Of a DNA stretch of 64,000 nucleotides, positions 15,626-25,142 are shown piece after piece. Under the pieces are notes generated by a model. The model was not told the DNA's origin, did not search any database, and saw nothing but the letters and a program-made list of their open reading frames with translations. A program made the translations under genes and the position numbers. Where the stretch lies: positions 434,001 to 498,000 of the forward strand of contig FODP01000002.1 of assembly GCA_900110395.1 (NCBI GenBank), read 5' to 3'. The DNA is from Rhodospirillales bacterium URHD0017. Lineage in GTDB: Bacteria; Pseudomonadota; Alphaproteobacteria; Reyranellales; Reyranellaceae. Position 1 is the stretch's first letter; the number at the start of each line of letters is the position of its first letter.

Positions 15626-16377
15626 CCCATGTAAGACCCGCCGTTCACGTGCAGCACCTGGCCGGTGATGGCGTCGGCTTCGTCGGAGGCGAGGAACACG
15701 GCGGTGCTCGCGATCTGTTCGGGCGCCAGCAACTTGCCGCCCAGCGGGATGGTCGCCTTGGCGATCTCGACCAGCTCGGCGTCGGTGTTGCCGTAGCGCG
15801 GCTGGGCGGTGTCGGTCGTGCCGGGCGCGATGGCGTTGACCCGGATGTTGTGTGGCGCCAGTTCCAATGCCATCGCCCGGGTCATCGACACCACGCCGCC
15901 CTTGCTCGCGCTGTAGTGCACGCCACGCACCGCCCCGCGCATCGCCTGTGACGACAGGTTGATGATCGAGCCGCGCTTGCCGGCCGCGATCAGTGCCTTG
16001 GCGACGGCCACCGCGGCGAAGCAGCCGGCCTTGAGGTTGATGTCGAGCACGTAATCCCAGTCGCTTTCTCGCATCTCGAGGAATTTCACGCGCGGATAGA
16101 CGCCGGCGTTGTTGACCAGGATGTCGGGTACGCCGAGCGCGCCCACGGTCCCGGCGACCATGGCCTCGATGTCGGCGAGCTTCGAGACATCGGCCTGGAT
16201 GAGATGGGCGCGCCGGCCGGCCTGCCGGGCGTAGTTCGCGACCGCCCGTGCACCGCGCTCGTCGTCGAGCCAGGTGAGCGCCACGTCGGCGCCCTCCGCG
16301 GCCAGCGCCCGGCCGATTGCCGCCCCGATGCCCTGCTGGGCGCCGGTCACCAGTGCCACCTTGCCCGTCAAACGCAT
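15622..16377 (-). CDS. SDR-family oxidoreductase, FabG-like
   Basis: A 251-residue classical short-chain dehydrogenase. It shows the NAD(P) motif TGAQQGIG near residues 11-18, NNAG near 89-92, and the catalytic tetrad Ser in NLSSQAM near 140 with YSASKGG near 155-161. The C-terminal segment VNGGSYMG is typical of 3-oxoacyl-ACP reductase-like enzymes. It reduces or oxidises a keto or hydroxy group with NAD(P)H; the substrate cannot be read from sequence. It is separated from the ribosomal operon by a paired palindromic repeat. Convergent overlap with the hydrolase gene may cause transcript interference. Confidence 0.9.
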   Translation of the reverse strand: MRLTGKVALVTGAQQGIGAAIGRALAAEGADVALTWLDDERGARAVANYARQAGRRAHLIQADVSKLADIEAMVAGTVGALGVPDILVNNAGVYPRVKFLEMRESDWDYVLDINLKAGCFAAVAVAKALIAAGKRGSIINLSSQAMRGAVRGVHYSASKGGVVSMTRAMALELAPHNIRVNAIAPGTTDTAQPRYGNTDAELVEIAKATIPLGGKLLAPEQIASTAVFLASDEADAITGQVLHVNGGSYMG

Positions 16378-16410
16378 GCTGGATCCCTTTTTTTGAGTCC
16401 CGACCTCACG

Positions 16411-16560
16411 CTTCCTCCCCCGTCATACGGGGGAGGACCGAGGAGGGGGAAGGCCGCGCCATGGACGCTTCCAAGAACGACATCATGACCTGAAATCCGC
16501 AGACACCGGGACTGGAGCTTTCCCCCTCCCGGCCTCCCCCGTAAAACGGGGGAGGAGGTG
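16411..16560. repeat. paired inverted palindromic elements (family A)
   Basis: CCTCCCCCG/CGGGGGAGG hairpins at 16414-16436 and 16533-16555 lie in opposite orientation about 100 nt apart. Each is flanked on its inner side by a further pairing block (AGGAGGGGGAA against TTCCCCCTCC), so the whole region can fold into a double structure. This BIME-like layout recurs at 38778-38920 and 40253-40385. Confidence 0.75.
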
Positions 16561-16575
16561 GGGGTCGCGGGCAGC

Positions 16576-16604
16576 TTGCACCGCCTCCGCACCGCCGCTA
16601 TAAG
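16576..16604 (+). promoter_or_regulatory. sigma-70 promoter for rpmI-rplT
   Basis: TTGCAC and TATAAG are separated by exactly 17 nt, and the start would fall near 16611. This is one of the two clearest promoters in the window and fits the high expression of ribosomal protein genes. The leader to the rpmI ATG is about 70 nt. Confidence 0.75.
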
Positions 16605-16615
16605 CCCCGTTCTTC

Positions 16616-16651
16616 GGCGGCCTGGCCGTATAGGGCATTGCCTCGGCCGCC
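16616..16651 (+). promoter_or_regulatory. rpmI leader hairpin
   Basis: GGCGGCC (16616-16622) pairs with GGCCGCC (16645-16651) immediately after the predicted transcription start. In several bacteria L20 binds an mRNA leader to repress rpmI-rplT; whether this structure does so is unknown. Confidence 0.45.
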
Positions 16652-16679
16652 TAATGTAACCCTTTGAAAAGGAACAAAA

Positions 16680-16883
16680 ATGCCCAAGATGAAGACCAAG
16701 AGCGGGGCCAAGAAGCGTTTTCGCTTCACGGCATCCGGCAAAGTGAAGCATGGCGTCGTCGGCAAGCGCCACGGCATGACCAAGCGGGGCAACCGCTTCC
16801 TGCGCCAGCAGACCGGCATGACCCTGGTGTCCGAGCCCGACACGCGCATCATCAAGCGCAACTTCTTTCCGTACGAGAGGTAG
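16680..16883 (+). CDS. rpmI: 50S ribosomal protein bL35
   Basis: A 67-residue, very basic protein with the family start [14 protein letters not shown] and the end [11 protein letters not shown]. It is a structural component of the large ribosomal subunit near the exit side. AAGGA precedes the ATG. It is followed after 3 nt by rplT, and both are read from the TTGCAC/TATAAG promoter. Confidence 0.97.
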   Translation: MPKMKTKSGAKKRFRFTASGKVKHGVVGKRHGMTKRGNRFLRQQTGMTLVSEPDTRIIKRNFFPYER

Positions 16884-16886
16884 CCC

Positions 16887-17243
16887 ATGGCACGCGTCAA
16901 GCGGGGCGTGGCTGCACACGCTCGTCATAAGAAGGTCCTCAAGCTCGCCAAGGGCTATCGCGGCCGCGCCAAGCTCGCCTTCCGCGTCGGCATCGAGAAG
17001 GTCGAGAAGGGCCTGCAATATGCCTACCGCGACCGGCGCAACAAGAAGCGCACCTTCCGCGGTCTGTGGATCCAGCGCATCAACGCCGCGACCCGCGAGC
17101 ATGGGCTTACCTACTCGCAGTTCATGAACGGCATCCTCAAGGCCGGGATCGAGGTCGACCGCAAGGTCATGGCCGATCTGGCAGTGCGGGAGCCGGCAGC
17201 GTTTAAGGCCCTGGTCGAACAGGCCCAGGCCGCCCTCAAGTAA
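16887..17243 (+). CDS. rplT: 50S ribosomal protein bL20
   Basis: A 118-residue ribosomal protein with the standard start [19 protein letters not shown], the basic extended N-terminal helix, and the globular C-domain ([21 protein letters not shown]). It is needed early in 50S assembly and in some bacteria represses its own operon. It ends 42 nt before a strong intrinsic terminator. Confidence 0.97.
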   Translation: MARVKRGVAAHARHKKVLKLAKGYRGRAKLAFRVGIEKVEKGLQYAYRDRRNKKRTFRGLWIQRINAATREHGLTYSQFMNGILKAGIEVDRKVMADLAVREPAAFKALVEQAQAALK

Positions 17244-17285
17244 CGTCTGCGCACCGGATCGGTGCTCGGATAAGGATCGCAAAGA

Positions 17286-17314
17286 GGGAGCCTGGACCGC
17301 AGGCTCCCTTTTTT
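17286..17314 (+). terminator. intrinsic terminator between rplT and pheS
   Basis: GGGAGCCT (17286-17293) pairs with AGGCTCCC (17301-17308), an 8-bp GC-rich stem with a 7-nt loop followed by six T. It ends rpmI-rplT transcripts and lies only 25 nt before pheS, so it could also set read-through into pheST. A second small hairpin (GCACCG/CGGTGC) sits at 17252-17266. Confidence 0.88.
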
Positions 17315-17339
17315 CGTGTCGGGATTCGGAGAGCGAGAG

Positions 17340-18452
17340 ATGAGTGATCTTTCGACCATACGCAGCGAAGCGCTCGGCGCCGTCGAACAGGCGGCAGACC
17401 TTGCCGCGCTCGACGCTGCGCGCGTGGCGGCCCTCGGCAAGAAGGGCAGCGTCACCGGGCTGATGAAGACGCTGGGCGCCATGTCGCCCGACCAGCGCCG
17501 CGCGTTCGGCGCCGAGGTGAACCAGCTCAAGGGCGAGATCGAGACGGCGCTCGAGACGCGCAAGAGCGCGCTCAGCACAGCCGCGCTGGCCGCCAGGCTC
17601 AGCAACGAGAAGGTCGATGTCAGCCTGCCGGCGCGGCCGGAGTTCGCCACCTGGACCGCGGGCACGCTGCATCCGATCGGCCAGGTGATGGACGAGCTCG
17701 CCGCCATCTTTGGCGAGATGGGTTTCACCTGGGCCGACGGTCCCGACATCGAGGACGACTGGCACAACTTCACCGCCCTCAACATACCGCCCGACCATCC
17801 GGCGCGGCAGATGCAGGACACCTTCTATCTGCCCCAGCGCGCCGACGGCACGCCGATGGTGCTGCGCACCCATACCTCGCCGGTGCAGGCCCGCACCATG
17901 CTCGACAAGGGCGTGCAGAAGATGCTGGCCGACGGCGGCGCGCTGCGCATCATCGTGCCGGGCCGCACCTTCCGCATCGACAACGACGCCACCCACACGC
18001 CGATGTTCCACCAGGTCGAGGGCCTGGTGATCGACCGCACGACCCATATGGGCCACCTCAAGGGATGCCTGGTCGATTTCTGCCGCGCCTTCTTCGAGAT
18101 CGACGACCTGCCGCTGCGCTTCCGCCCGTCCTACTTCCCCTTCACCGAGCCCTCGGCCGAGGTCGATATCGGCTGCTCGTGGAAGGGTGGCGAGCTGAAA
18201 ATCGGGGCCGGCGATTCGTGGCTGGAGATCCTGGGCTCGGGCATGGTGCATCCCAATGTGATCGCCAACTGCGGCCTCGATCCCGCGGTGTACCAGGGCT
18301 TCGCCTTCGGCATGGGCATCGATCGCATCGCCATGCTGAAATACGGCATCCCCGACCTGCGCAGCTTCTTCGACGCCGACCTGCGCTGGCTGCGCCACTA
18401 CGGCTTCCAGGCGCTGGAATGGCCGTCGCTGACCGGAGGGCTTGGGCGATGA
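17340..18452 (+). CDS. pheS: phenylalanyl-tRNA synthetase alpha subunit
   Basis: The 370-residue alpha subunit of the alpha2beta2 enzyme charging tRNA-Phe. The N-terminal coiled coil (about 1-90) is followed by the class II core with [10 protein letters not shown], the motif 2 region [15 protein letters not shown] near residue 200-215, and [16 protein letters not shown] (motif 3) near residue 325. The ATG at 17340 is preferred, with GGAGAGCGAG upstream. The stop overlaps pheT as ATGA, so the two subunits are translationally coupled. Confidence 0.97.
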   Translation: MSDLSTIRSEALGAVEQAADLAALDAARVAALGKKGSVTGLMKTLGAMSPDQRRAFGAEVNQLKGEIETALETRKSALSTAALAARLSNEKVDVSLPARPEFATWTAGTLHPIGQVMDELAAIFGEMGFTWADGPDIEDDWHNFTALNIPPDHPARQMQDTFYLPQRADGTPMVLRTHTSPVQARTMLDKGVQKMLADGGALRIIVPGRTFRIDNDATHTPMFHQVEGLVIDRTTHMGHLKGCLVDFCRAFFEIDDLPLRFRPSYFPFTEPSAEVDIGCSWKGGELKIGAGDSWLEILGSGMVHPNVIANCGLDPAVYQGFAFGMGIDRIAMLKYGIPDLRSFFDADLRWLRHYGFQALEWPSLTGGLGR

Positions 18453-20851
18453 AGTTCACGCTCTCCTGGCTGAAGGAGCATCTCGACACGCAGGCGTCGC
18501 TCGGTGAGATCCGCGACACGCTGACCATGCTCGGGCTCGAGGTCGAAGGCATCACCAATCCGGCCGAGACGCTGAAAGGCTTCATCGTCGGCTACGTCGT
18601 CGAAGCGGTGCAGCATCCCAACGCCGACCGGCTGCGCGTCTGCAAGGTCGACACCGGCTCGGGCATCGTCCAGGTCGTCTGCGGCGCGCCCAACGCCCGC
18701 ACCGGCATGAAGGGCATCTTCGCGCCATCGGGCAGCACCATCCCGGGCACCGGCCTGCTGTTGAAAGCGAGCAAGATCCGCGGCGAGGAGAGCAACGGCA
18801 TGCTCTGCTCCTCGCGCGAGCTCGAGCTGGGCGACGACCATAGCGGCATCATCGACCTGCCGGCCGAGGCCCCGACCGGCGCGCCGGCGGCCGAGGCGCT
18901 CGGCCTCGACGATGCGGTGATCGAGATCAAGGTGACGCCCAACCGCCCCGATTGCCTGGGCGTGCACGGCATCGCGCGCGATCTCGCCGCGGCGGGACTC
19001 GGCACCCTGAAGCCCCTGAGGGCCGACAAGGTGGCCGGCACCTACAGGAGCCCGATCAAGTGGACGCACGGCTACCAGGCCGCGCCCGACAGCCCCTGCC
19101 CCCTCGTGGTCGGCCGCCATTTCCGCGGCATCAAGAACGGTTCCTCGCCCGACTGGCTGCAGCGCCGACTGAAGGCGATCGGCTTGCGTCCGATCTCGGC
19201 CCTGGTCGACATCACCAACCTGGTCACGTTCGATCTCAATCGCCCACTTCACGTCTTCGACGCGAAGAAGCTTGCAGGCGACCTGGTCATGCGCCAGGCG
19301 CGCGACGGCGAGCAGATGCTGGCGCTCGACGGCAAGACCTACACCCTCGATCCGTCGATCGCCGTGATCGCCGACGCCAAGGGCGTCCATGGGCTGGGCG
19401 GCATCATGGGCGGCGAGGACACCGGCGTCCAAGAGGACACCACCGAGGTGTTCCTCGAGGTCGCGTATTTCGACGCCATCCGCACGGCGGCGTCGGGCCG
19501 CAAGCTCGGCGTGCTGTCAGATGCGCGCTATCGCTTCGAGCGCGGCATCGATCCGCAATCGTGCTGGTGGGGCGCCGAGGTGGCGGCGCGCCTGATCCTC
19601 GAGCTGTGCGGCGGCGAGGCGAGCGAGGTCACCTCGAGCGGCGTCATGCCGGACTGGCAGCGCAGCTTCACCCTGCGTCGCGATCGCGTGAAGACCCTGA
19701 CGGCAATCGACGTGCCGTCCGACAGGACCGCCGCGATCCTTGCCAAGCTCGGATTCACCGTCGAGGGCAGCGGTCCCTGGACGGCGGCCGTGCCGCCGTG
19801 GCGGCCCGACATCGTGGGCGAAGCCGACCTGGTCGAGGAAGTGACCCGCGTCTTCGGGTTCGACAACATCCCGACGACGTCGCTGCCGCGGCTGTCGGCC
19901 ACGTCGAGGCCGGTGCGCAGCGCGCTGCAGCGCCGCGTGCCGCTGGCCCGCCGGGCGCTCGGCGCGCGCGGCATGAACGAGGCCGTGACCTGGTCGTTCC
20001 TGGCGCGCGCCAAGGCCGAGCGGTTTGGCGCCCGCCAGCAGGCCGACCTGCGTCTGTTAAATTCGATCGACGCCACGCTCGACACCATGCGGCCCTCGAT
20101 CCTGCCCAACCTGATCGACGCGGCGCAGCGCAACGAGGCGCGCGGCTTGAGCGATCCGGCGCTGTTCGAGGTCGGCCCCGAGTACAAGAACGCGACGCCG
20201 ACGGGCCAGAGAACCGTCGCCGCCGGCCTGCGCAGCAACATGGCCGTGCCGCGCAACTGGCAGGAACCGGCGCGCCCTGTCGACGCCTTCGATGCCAAGG
20301 CCGATGCCCTCGCCGTGCTGGCCGCGATCGGCACGCCGATGGACAACCTGTCGACCCAGCCGGGCGCGCCCGACTGGTACCATCCCGGCCGCTCGGGCCT
20401 GATCAAGCTCGGCGACCGCGTGATGGCGCAGTTCGGCGAGCTGCATCCCGAGATCGTCACGGCTGCCGACTTCAAGGGCCCGGTGGCCGCCTTCGAAGTG
20501 TTCATCGACGCGCCGCCGCTGCCCAAGGCCAAGGCGAGCAAGGCGCGGCCCAAGCTCGTGCTCTCCGCCTTCCAGCCGCTGGAGCGCGACTTCGCCTTCA
20601 TCGTCGATGCCGAGGTCGAGGCCGAGAAACTGGTGCGCGCCGCCAAGAACGCCGACAAGGCGCTGGTGACGGGCGTGCGCGTGTTCGACGTCTATGCCGG
20701 CAAGGGCGTGCCCGCCGGCAAGAAGTCGGTGGCGCTCACCGTCACCCTGCAGCCGGTCGAGCGCACGCTCACCGATGCGGAGATCGAAGCGGCGAGTGCC
20801 AAGATCGTGGCGCAGGTGGCGAAAGCTACTGGCGCGGCGTTGCGTGGCTAG
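18449..20851 (+). CDS. pheT: phenylalanyl-tRNA synthetase beta subunit
   Basis: The 800-residue beta subunit. It starts [14 protein letters not shown]. Domains in order are an EMAP-II-like tRNA-binding domain (about 39-150), B3/B4 editing domain, B5, inactive class II core, and a C-terminal ferredoxin-like anticodon domain ([20 protein letters not shown], ending about residue 798). The start overlapping pheS fixes the N-terminus. The gene ends before a 30-bp inverted repeat. Confidence 0.97.
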   Translation: MKFTLSWLKEHLDTQASLGEIRDTLTMLGLEVEGITNPAETLKGFIVGYVVEAVQHPNADRLRVCKVDTGSGIVQVVCGAPNARTGMKGIFAPSGSTIPGTGLLLKASKIRGEESNGMLCSSRELELGDDHSGIIDLPAEAPTGAPAAEALGLDDAVIEIKVTPNRPDCLGVHGIARDLAAAGLGTLKPLRADKVAGTYRSPIKWTHGYQAAPDSPCPLVVGRHFRGIKNGSSPDWLQRRLKAIGLRPISALVDITNLVTFDLNRPLHVFDAKKLAGDLVMRQARDGEQMLALDGKTYTLDPSIAVIADAKGVHGLGGIMGGEDTGVQEDTTEVFLEVAYFDAIRTAASGRKLGVLSDARYRFERGIDPQSCWWGAEVAARLILELCGGEASEVTSSGVMPDWQRSFTLRRDRVKTLTAIDVPSDRTAAILAKLGFTVEGSGPWTAAVPPWRPDIVGEADLVEEVTRVFGFDNIPTTSLPRLSATSRPVRSALQRRVPLARRALGARGMNEAVTWSFLARAKAERFGARQQADLRLLNSIDATLDTMRPSILPNLIDAAQRNEARGLSDPALFEVGPEYKNATPTGQRTVAAGLRSNMAVPRNWQEPARPVDAFDAKADALAVLAAIGTPMDNLSTQPGAPDWYHPGRSGLIKLGDRVMAQFGELHPEIVTAADFKGPVAAFEVFIDAPPLPKAKASKARPKLVLSAFQPLERDFAFIVDAEVEAEKLVRAAKNADKALVTGVRVFDVYAGKGVPAGKKSVALTVTLQPVERTLTDAEIEAASAKIVAQVAKATGAALRG

Positions 20852-20870
20852 CTCAAGATGAACGCGTCCC

Positions 20871-20945
20871 CTGTCATCCTGAGCGCAGCGAAGGATCTCA
20901 TCGCCCTCGACGCCATGAGATCCTTCGCTGCGCTCAGGATGACAG
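20871..20945. repeat. perfect 30-bp inverted repeat with T-run (family B)
   Basis: Arms 20871-20900 and 20916-20945 are exact reverse complements (beginning CTGTCATCCTGAGCG), with a 15-nt loop and a run of six T after the second arm. The structure would work as a strong terminator between pheT and lepA. Sequences beginning TGTCATCCTGAG are a widespread interspersed repeat type in bacteria, so mobility is possible. Confidence 0.8.
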
Positions 20946-20973
20946 CTTTTTTGAGTTCAGGCTCCAAGCTCAC

Positions 20974-22776
20974 ATGACCGACCTGTCGTTGATCCGCAAT
21001 TTCTCGATCATCGCCCATATCGACCATGGCAAGAGCACGCTGGCCGATCGGCTGCTGATGCGCTGTGGCGCGGTGAGCGAGCGCGAGTTCCACGACCAGA
21101 TGCTCGACTCGATGGACATCGAGCGCGAGCGCGGCATCACCATCAAGGCGCAGACGGTGCGGCTCGATTATCCCGCGCTCGACGGCAAGACCTACGTGCT
21201 GAACCTGATGGACACACCGGGCCACGTCGACTTCGCCTACGAGGTCAGCCGCTCGCTGGCCGCGTGCGAGGGCTCGCTGCTGGTGGTCGATGCCAGCCAG
21301 GGCGTCGAGGCGCAGACCTTGGCCAACGCCTATCACGCGATCGACGCCAACCACGAGATCATCCCGGTCCTGAACAAGATCGACCTGCCCTCGGCCGATC
21401 CCGAGCGCGTGTGCCAGGAGATCGAGGACGTGATCGGCATCGACACGTCCGAGGCCGTCAAGGTGTCGGCCAAGACCGGCCTCGGCATCGACGATCTCCT
21501 GGAGGCGATGGTCAAGCGACTGCCGCCGCCCAAGGGCGACCGCAACGCGCCCCTGAAGGCGCTGCTGGTCGATAGCTGGTACGACCCGTACCTCGGCGTC
21601 GTCACCCTGGTGCGGGTGCAGGACGGCGTGCTGAAGAAGGGCCTGCGCATCCGCATGATGGCGGCGGGCGCGTCGTACGACCTCGACAAGGTCGGCGTGT
21701 TCACGCCCAAGCCCAAGGACATGGCCGAGCTGGGGCCGGGCGAGGTCGGCTTCATCATCGCCGGCATCAAGACCATCGCCGACTGCAAGGTCGGCGACAC
21801 CATCACCGACGACCGCAAGCCCGCGACCGACATGCTGCCGGGCTTCAAGCCCTCGGTGCCGGTGGTGTTCTGCGGCCTGTTCCCGGCCGATGCCGCGGAG
21901 TTCGAGCAGCTGCGCGAGTCGCTCGCCAAGCTCCGCCTCAATGACTCCTCGTTCCACTTCGAGCCCGAATCGAGTGCAGCCCTTGGCTTCGGCTTCCGCT
22001 GCGGCTTCCTGGGCCTCCTGCATCTCGAGATCGTGCAGGAGCGGCTGGAGCGCGAGTTCGACCTCGACCTCGTCACCACCGCGCCCTCGGTCGTCTACAA
22101 GCTCCGGATGACGGACGGCACCGAGCGCGAGCTGCACAATCCGGCCGACTATCCCGACCCGATGCACATCGAGAGCATGCAGGAGCCGTGGATCAAGGCG
22201 ACGATCATGACGCCCGACGAGCATCTCGGCTCGGTCCTGACGCTCTGCCAGGAGCGGCGCGGCCAGCAGATCGAGCTCACCTACGCCGGCTCGCGCGCCA
22301 TGGCGGTCTACCGCCTGCCGCTGAACGAGGTGGTGTTCGACTTCTACGACCGTCTGAAGTCGGTGACCCGAGGCTATGCCAGCTTCGACTACGAGATGGT
22401 GGGCTACGAGGAAGGCGAGCTGGTCAAGCTCACCATCATGGTGAACGGCGAGCCGGTCGACGCGCTCTCGATCATCACCCACAAGAACCAGGCCGAGAGC
22501 CGCGGCCGCGCCCTCTGCGAGCGGCTGAAGGACCTGATCCCGCGGCAGCTGTTCAAGATCGCCATCCAGGCGGCGATCGGCGGCCGCATCATCGCCCGCG
22601 AGACCATCAGCGCGCTGCGCAAGGACGTGCTGGCCAAGTGCTACGGCGGCGACATCAGCCGCAAGAAGAAGCTTCTGGAGAAGCAGAAGAAGGGCAAGAA
22701 ACGCATGCGCCAGGTGGGCGACGTGGAGATCCCGCAGTCGGCCTTCATCGCTGCGCTCAAGATGGACAGCCGCTAG
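20974..22776 (+). CDS. lepA: elongation factor 4
   Basis: A 600-residue translational GTPase that back-translocates stalled ribosomes and helps 30S assembly. G-motifs are AHIDHGKST near residue 14, DTPGHVDF near 78 and NKIDLP near 132. The EF-G-like domains II, III and V follow, and the LepA-specific C-terminal domain ends in the Lys-rich segment [19 protein letters not shown]. Length is the family norm. The start follows the inverted repeat by 28 nt. It is probably transcribed independently of pheST. Confidence 0.97.
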   Translation: MTDLSLIRNFSIIAHIDHGKSTLADRLLMRCGAVSEREFHDQMLDSMDIERERGITIKAQTVRLDYPALDGKTYVLNLMDTPGHVDFAYEVSRSLAACEGSLLVVDASQGVEAQTLANAYHAIDANHEIIPVLNKIDLPSADPERVCQEIEDVIGIDTSEAVKVSAKTGLGIDDLLEAMVKRLPPPKGDRNAPLKALLVDSWYDPYLGVVTLVRVQDGVLKKGLRIRMMAAGASYDLDKVGVFTPKPKDMAELGPGEVGFIIAGIKTIADCKVGDTITDDRKPATDMLPGFKPSVPVVFCGLFPADAAEFEQLRESLAKLRLNDSSFHFEPESSAALGFGFRCGFLGLLHLEIVQERLEREFDLDLVTTAPSVVYKLRMTDGTERELHNPADYPDPMHIESMQEPWIKATIMTPDEHLGSVLTLCQERRGQQIELTYAGSRAMAVYRLPLNEVVFDFYDRLKSVTRGYASFDYEMVGYEEGELVKLTIMVNGEPVDALSIITHKNQAESRGRALCERLKDLIPRQLFKIAIQAAIGGRIIARETISALRKDVLAKCYGGDISRKKKLLEKQKKGKKRMRQVGDVEIPQSAFIAALKMDSR

Positions 22777-22784
22777 CGCCGACG

Positions 22785-23076
22785 GCGCCGGGTCTGGTCG
22801 CCGGCGCGCGACACTGCGCGTTCCTTGAAGGCGTGGCTCGTCGACCGTCAAATGCAGGCAATGCCATCATTTCGGGGACTTTCCGGCATTCCCGGTATTT
22901 CCGGCAGAGCGCGTAGCGTGCCTCGCAAGCCGACCCCCTATCCATGGGGCTCGCTGGCTGCCCCGCCGGTCGCTCTTCGGGCCGACCGGGCAGCCACACA
23001 CGCCGACACGGCGCCTGCCGTGCGCGATGGACTTCGGATGAACGATGCATAGAGCGACGCCGCCTTGAAGGCGGGT
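22785..23076 (-). ncRNA. candidate structured small RNA reading toward the lepA 3' end
   Basis: A near-perfect promoter (TTGACA, 17 nt, TATATT) on the minus strand starts a transcript at about 23075 into a region without a convincing gene. The transcript begins with a CCGCC/GGCGG hairpin. In its middle (22955-22996) a 9-bp stem TGGCTGCCC/GGGCAGCCA continues into a second stem GGTCG/CGACC, giving a 42-nt hairpin. Another 7-bp hairpin sits at 22785-22807 just past lepA. The 3' end is undefined because no T-run is seen. A 98-codon frame from 23052 is Arg-rich and lacks a good ribosome site. It did not match what I remember of 6S, SRP, RNase P or tmRNA. Confidence 0.45.
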
Positions 23077-23081
23077 CGTCG

Positions 23082-23110
23082 AATATAACTGAAGTTCTCG
23101 TATGTGTCAA
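23082..23110 (-). promoter_or_regulatory. near-consensus sigma-70 promoter
   Basis: On the minus strand TTGACA (23105-23110) and TATATT (23082-23087) are separated by 17 nt, an exact -35 and a -10 with one mismatch. Such a strong promoter is rare in this GC-rich sequence. It points away from the membrane-protein gene upstream and into the candidate small RNA. Confidence 0.75.
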
Positions 23111-23129
23111 TGCACGCACAACACCAGTG

Positions 23130-23486
23130 CTAGGACAGCCCGCGATAGCGGCGCCGCCGGGGCGGCCGGGCGCCGAGGAAGCTGGCTTCGGGCCGGCCGC
23201 CGCCGCGATTGCCGATCCACAGGAAGAACAGGCCGAGCACCAGGAAGGCCGGCAGGACCGGCACCATCAGCACCGGCCGGACCAGCCAGAACCACAGACC
23301 CGAGGAGATACGGCGCTGAACGGCTGTCTGGGCATCGGCGAGCGACCGCGTGTCGAGATGCGACCACAGATCCCCCAGGCCGAGCAGATGGAACGACCCC
23401 TCGGTCCACCAGGCCAGCCCGTCATGCACGATTGCTGCGACGGCCATGGCCAACAGAAGCCATCCCAGTGCGCGAACCATGACCAT
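23130..23486 (-). CDS. small membrane protein, two transmembrane segments
   Basis: A 118-residue protein with one hydrophobic segment at residues about 5-24 and a second at about 68-93 (PVLMVPVLPAFLVLGLFFLW). The C-terminal tail is Arg-rich (RRRRYRGLS), giving an N-in/C-in hairpin topology by the positive-inside rule. The start at 23486 has GGGGGA upstream; ATG 23480 is a close alternative. No family recognised and no clear operon partner. Confidence 0.65.
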   Translation of the reverse strand: MVMVRALGWLLLAMAVAAIVHDGLAWWTEGSFHLLGLGDLWSHLDTRSLADAQTAVQRRISSGLWFWLVRPVLMVPVLPAFLVLGLFFLWIGNRGGGRPEASFLGARPPRRRRYRGLS

Positions 23487-23725
23487 CGATCCCCCAAATG
23501 GCGGCGCGCACCCTACAGAATCGGAACCGCGCGGGGAAGATGCCGTTGGCGGGTGCAGGACGGCGGTCGGAACCCACGTCAGGCGCAGGCGGCGGTGCGC
23601 GGGCGCGCTGTCCTGGCCGCTCGAGCGGCAGACAGGAACCTATTCAATTCCCCGACCGTTGTCGTGTTTAAGACAGAATGATCGCGTAGTGAGGACGTTC
23701 AAACATCTTGGCTGGAGGCATGGAG

Positions 23726-24115
23726 ATGTTGAGGATCTTTCCGAGACTGATGCTCGTCGTGGGCATCGGCATTACCGGGGCGGCATGCCAGGACGACGGC
23801 TACTCCGCACCGCGCGGCGCCTATCAGCCGGCACCGAACCCGTACTACAACACCGGCTACTACGCGCCCGCACCTGCTCCCGTACGGTATGGCTATGCGC
23901 AGCCTGCGCCGGCTTACTACGGCAATCAGGGTTATTACGGCAATCAGCAGGCGAATTACGGCTCGTACAACCAGGCTGACGGCCGTCGCTATACCTCGGT
24001 GACCGTGACGAACCGCGGCCAGAACGGCAATCGTGACGACGTCGTTCAGCAGCAGGTCGTCTGCGGAAGCCAGTACTACGACGGCTACCGTACCCGCACA
24101 GCACCTCGGTGCTAA
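23726..24115 (+). CDS. small exported Tyr/Asn/Gln-rich protein, possible lipoprotein
   Basis: A 129-residue protein with a signal sequence MLRIFPRLMLVVGIGITGAA before C21. The Cys could be lipid-modified, but the preceding residues GAA are only a loose lipobox. The mature part is rich in Tyr, Asn, Gln, Pro and Gly with YYGNQ repeats, then a basic segment and two Cys near the C-terminus (VVCGS and PRC). The ATG at 23726 is chosen because GGAGG lies 7 nt before it; ATG 23720 is too close to that site. Surface or periplasmic localisation is likely. Function unknown. Confidence 0.65.
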   Translation: MLRIFPRLMLVVGIGITGAACQDDGYSAPRGAYQPAPNPYYNTGYYAPAPAPVRYGYAQPAPAYYGNQGYYGNQQANYGSYNQADGRRYTSVTVTNRGQNGNRDDVVQQQVVCGSQYYDGYRTRTAPRC

Positions 24116-24157
24116 CGCTGCTCCGCGCTATGCGCTATGCAGGGCGAGCCCTGCGTA

Positions 24158-24272
24158 GCGCGTAGTGCAAAGCAGGCCTTGTCCGGCACAGCGCGAAGCA
24201 GGGCTTGTCCTGTGTAGCGCGCAGCGCGAAGGAAGCAGGGCTTGTCCTGCATAGCGCGCAGCGCGAAGCAGG
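24158..24272. repeat. three and a half tandem copies of a 33-37-nt unit
   Basis: Units at 24158-24190, 24191-24223 and 24224-24260 and a partial one at 24261-24272 share GCGCGAAGCAGGGCTTGTCC and similar flanks; the third has a 4-nt insertion. A related copy in inverse orientation lies at 24447-24479, on the other side of the tRNA. The array directly abuts the 3' end of tRNA-Ser. Confidence 0.75.
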
Positions 24273-24277
24273 AAAAA

Positions 24278-24367
24278 TGGCGGACAGGGCGGGATTCGAA
24301 CCCGCGGTGGCTGTTACACCACGCACGCTTTCCAAGCGTGTGCCTTAAACCACTCGGCCACCTGTCC
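24278..24367 (-). tRNA. tRNA-Ser(GGA)
   Basis: The minus-strand sequence starts GGACAGG and ends CCTGTCC, discriminator G and an encoded CCA. The D-arm has GGCCGAGTGGTTTAAGG, the anticodon stem CACGC/GCGTG encloses TTGGAAA (anticodon GGA), there is a long variable arm as in class II tRNAs, and the T-arm has GGTTCGAATCC. It reads UCC and UCU codons. Its 5' half and upstream flank are duplicated at 26361-26441. Confidence 0.96.
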
Positions 24368-24400
24368 TGACCCTCCTGCGCCAAGGCTTCGGAGGGTGAA
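24320..24400. repeat. 81-bp direct repeat, left copy (5' half of tRNA-Ser plus flank)
   Basis: Identical at 79 of 81 positions to 26361-26441. It covers the anticodon arm, D-arm, 5' acceptor strand and 33 nt upstream of tRNA-Ser(GGA), including the hairpin ACCCTCC/GGAGGGT. The two copies enclose about 2 kb with one membrane-protein gene. Confidence 0.85.
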
Positions 24401-24401
24401 A

Positions 24402-25142
24402 TTCGCCGTCCTTATAGCGCGGTAAACAGCCCGGGCAACGGCCATTCCTGCTTCGCGCTACGCAGTACAGGCCCCTGCCCCTGAATCCTTGGCGAGGAGG
24501 CCCCAGTTCAGAGGTGGGGCGCCGCCGCAATACATCGTGCCCATACAGGGCGCTTCGGCGGTCACTTTCGGTAGCAGTGCTACTGGCGCCGGCCTCACCA
24601 AGCCAACATGAGCACGCTGACACCAATGCGTGCCTGATCTATCCCGCTTCGTGATCAAGAGGAAGCACAGTCCATCGATTGTCTGCTCCTGTTAAGCAGG
24701 TCACTCATTATGTGCTGGGCTATTCGACGGCCACTGCTCGTCGCGGCGATCGGTCAGCCGTGCCCCTATTGAGGCGAGCCGATGGTAAGCCCGCGGTCCC
24801 CATCATGGGACCACGTCGGGGCCCGCAAGCGAGGCTGGTCGCTAAGCGACCCTGACGATTGCGCCATCGTCCGCCGTGTCTGCAACAGCGACAAGGGCCA
24901 GCAACTCTACCAGCAGGCCCAACCAGCGCGCGCCTGCCGTGAATTGCATCTATTCCGGCCGTCTGATTTCCTGCACCGGCAACTAGGCCAGCGATCAAGG
25001 CGACGGGCAGCATCTCTATTCGGGCCACTCCCACCATCGCGGACCGCAGTCGGGACGCTCAATCCGGTAGGCGGTTCTACTTTGGGTAGTTTTATGCCAC
25101 CATAGATCGCCTGCAATGGGGTTGCAGGCTAACGGGGGATGG
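24402..25142. other. 740-base stretch without a supported gene
   Basis: It contains an inverted relative of the 33-nt tandem repeat at 24447-24479. Short open frames here (for example minus 24458-24658) lack ribosome sites and recognisable domains. The sequence looks like decayed accessory DNA inside the tRNA-Ser repeat pair. The 3' part must hold the promoter of the membrane-protein gene, but I see no clear -35/-10 pair. Confidence 0.5.

Noticed and set aside
22757-23052. 98-codon minus-strand protein in the region after lepA
   Set aside because: Arg-rich with no good ribosome site and partly antisense to lepA; the structured-RNA explanation fits the promoter better, though it is not excluded.
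24458-24658. Minus-strand 66-codon frame near tRNA-Ser
   Set aside because: No ribosome site, no recognisable family and overlapping repeat sequence; not supported as a gene.
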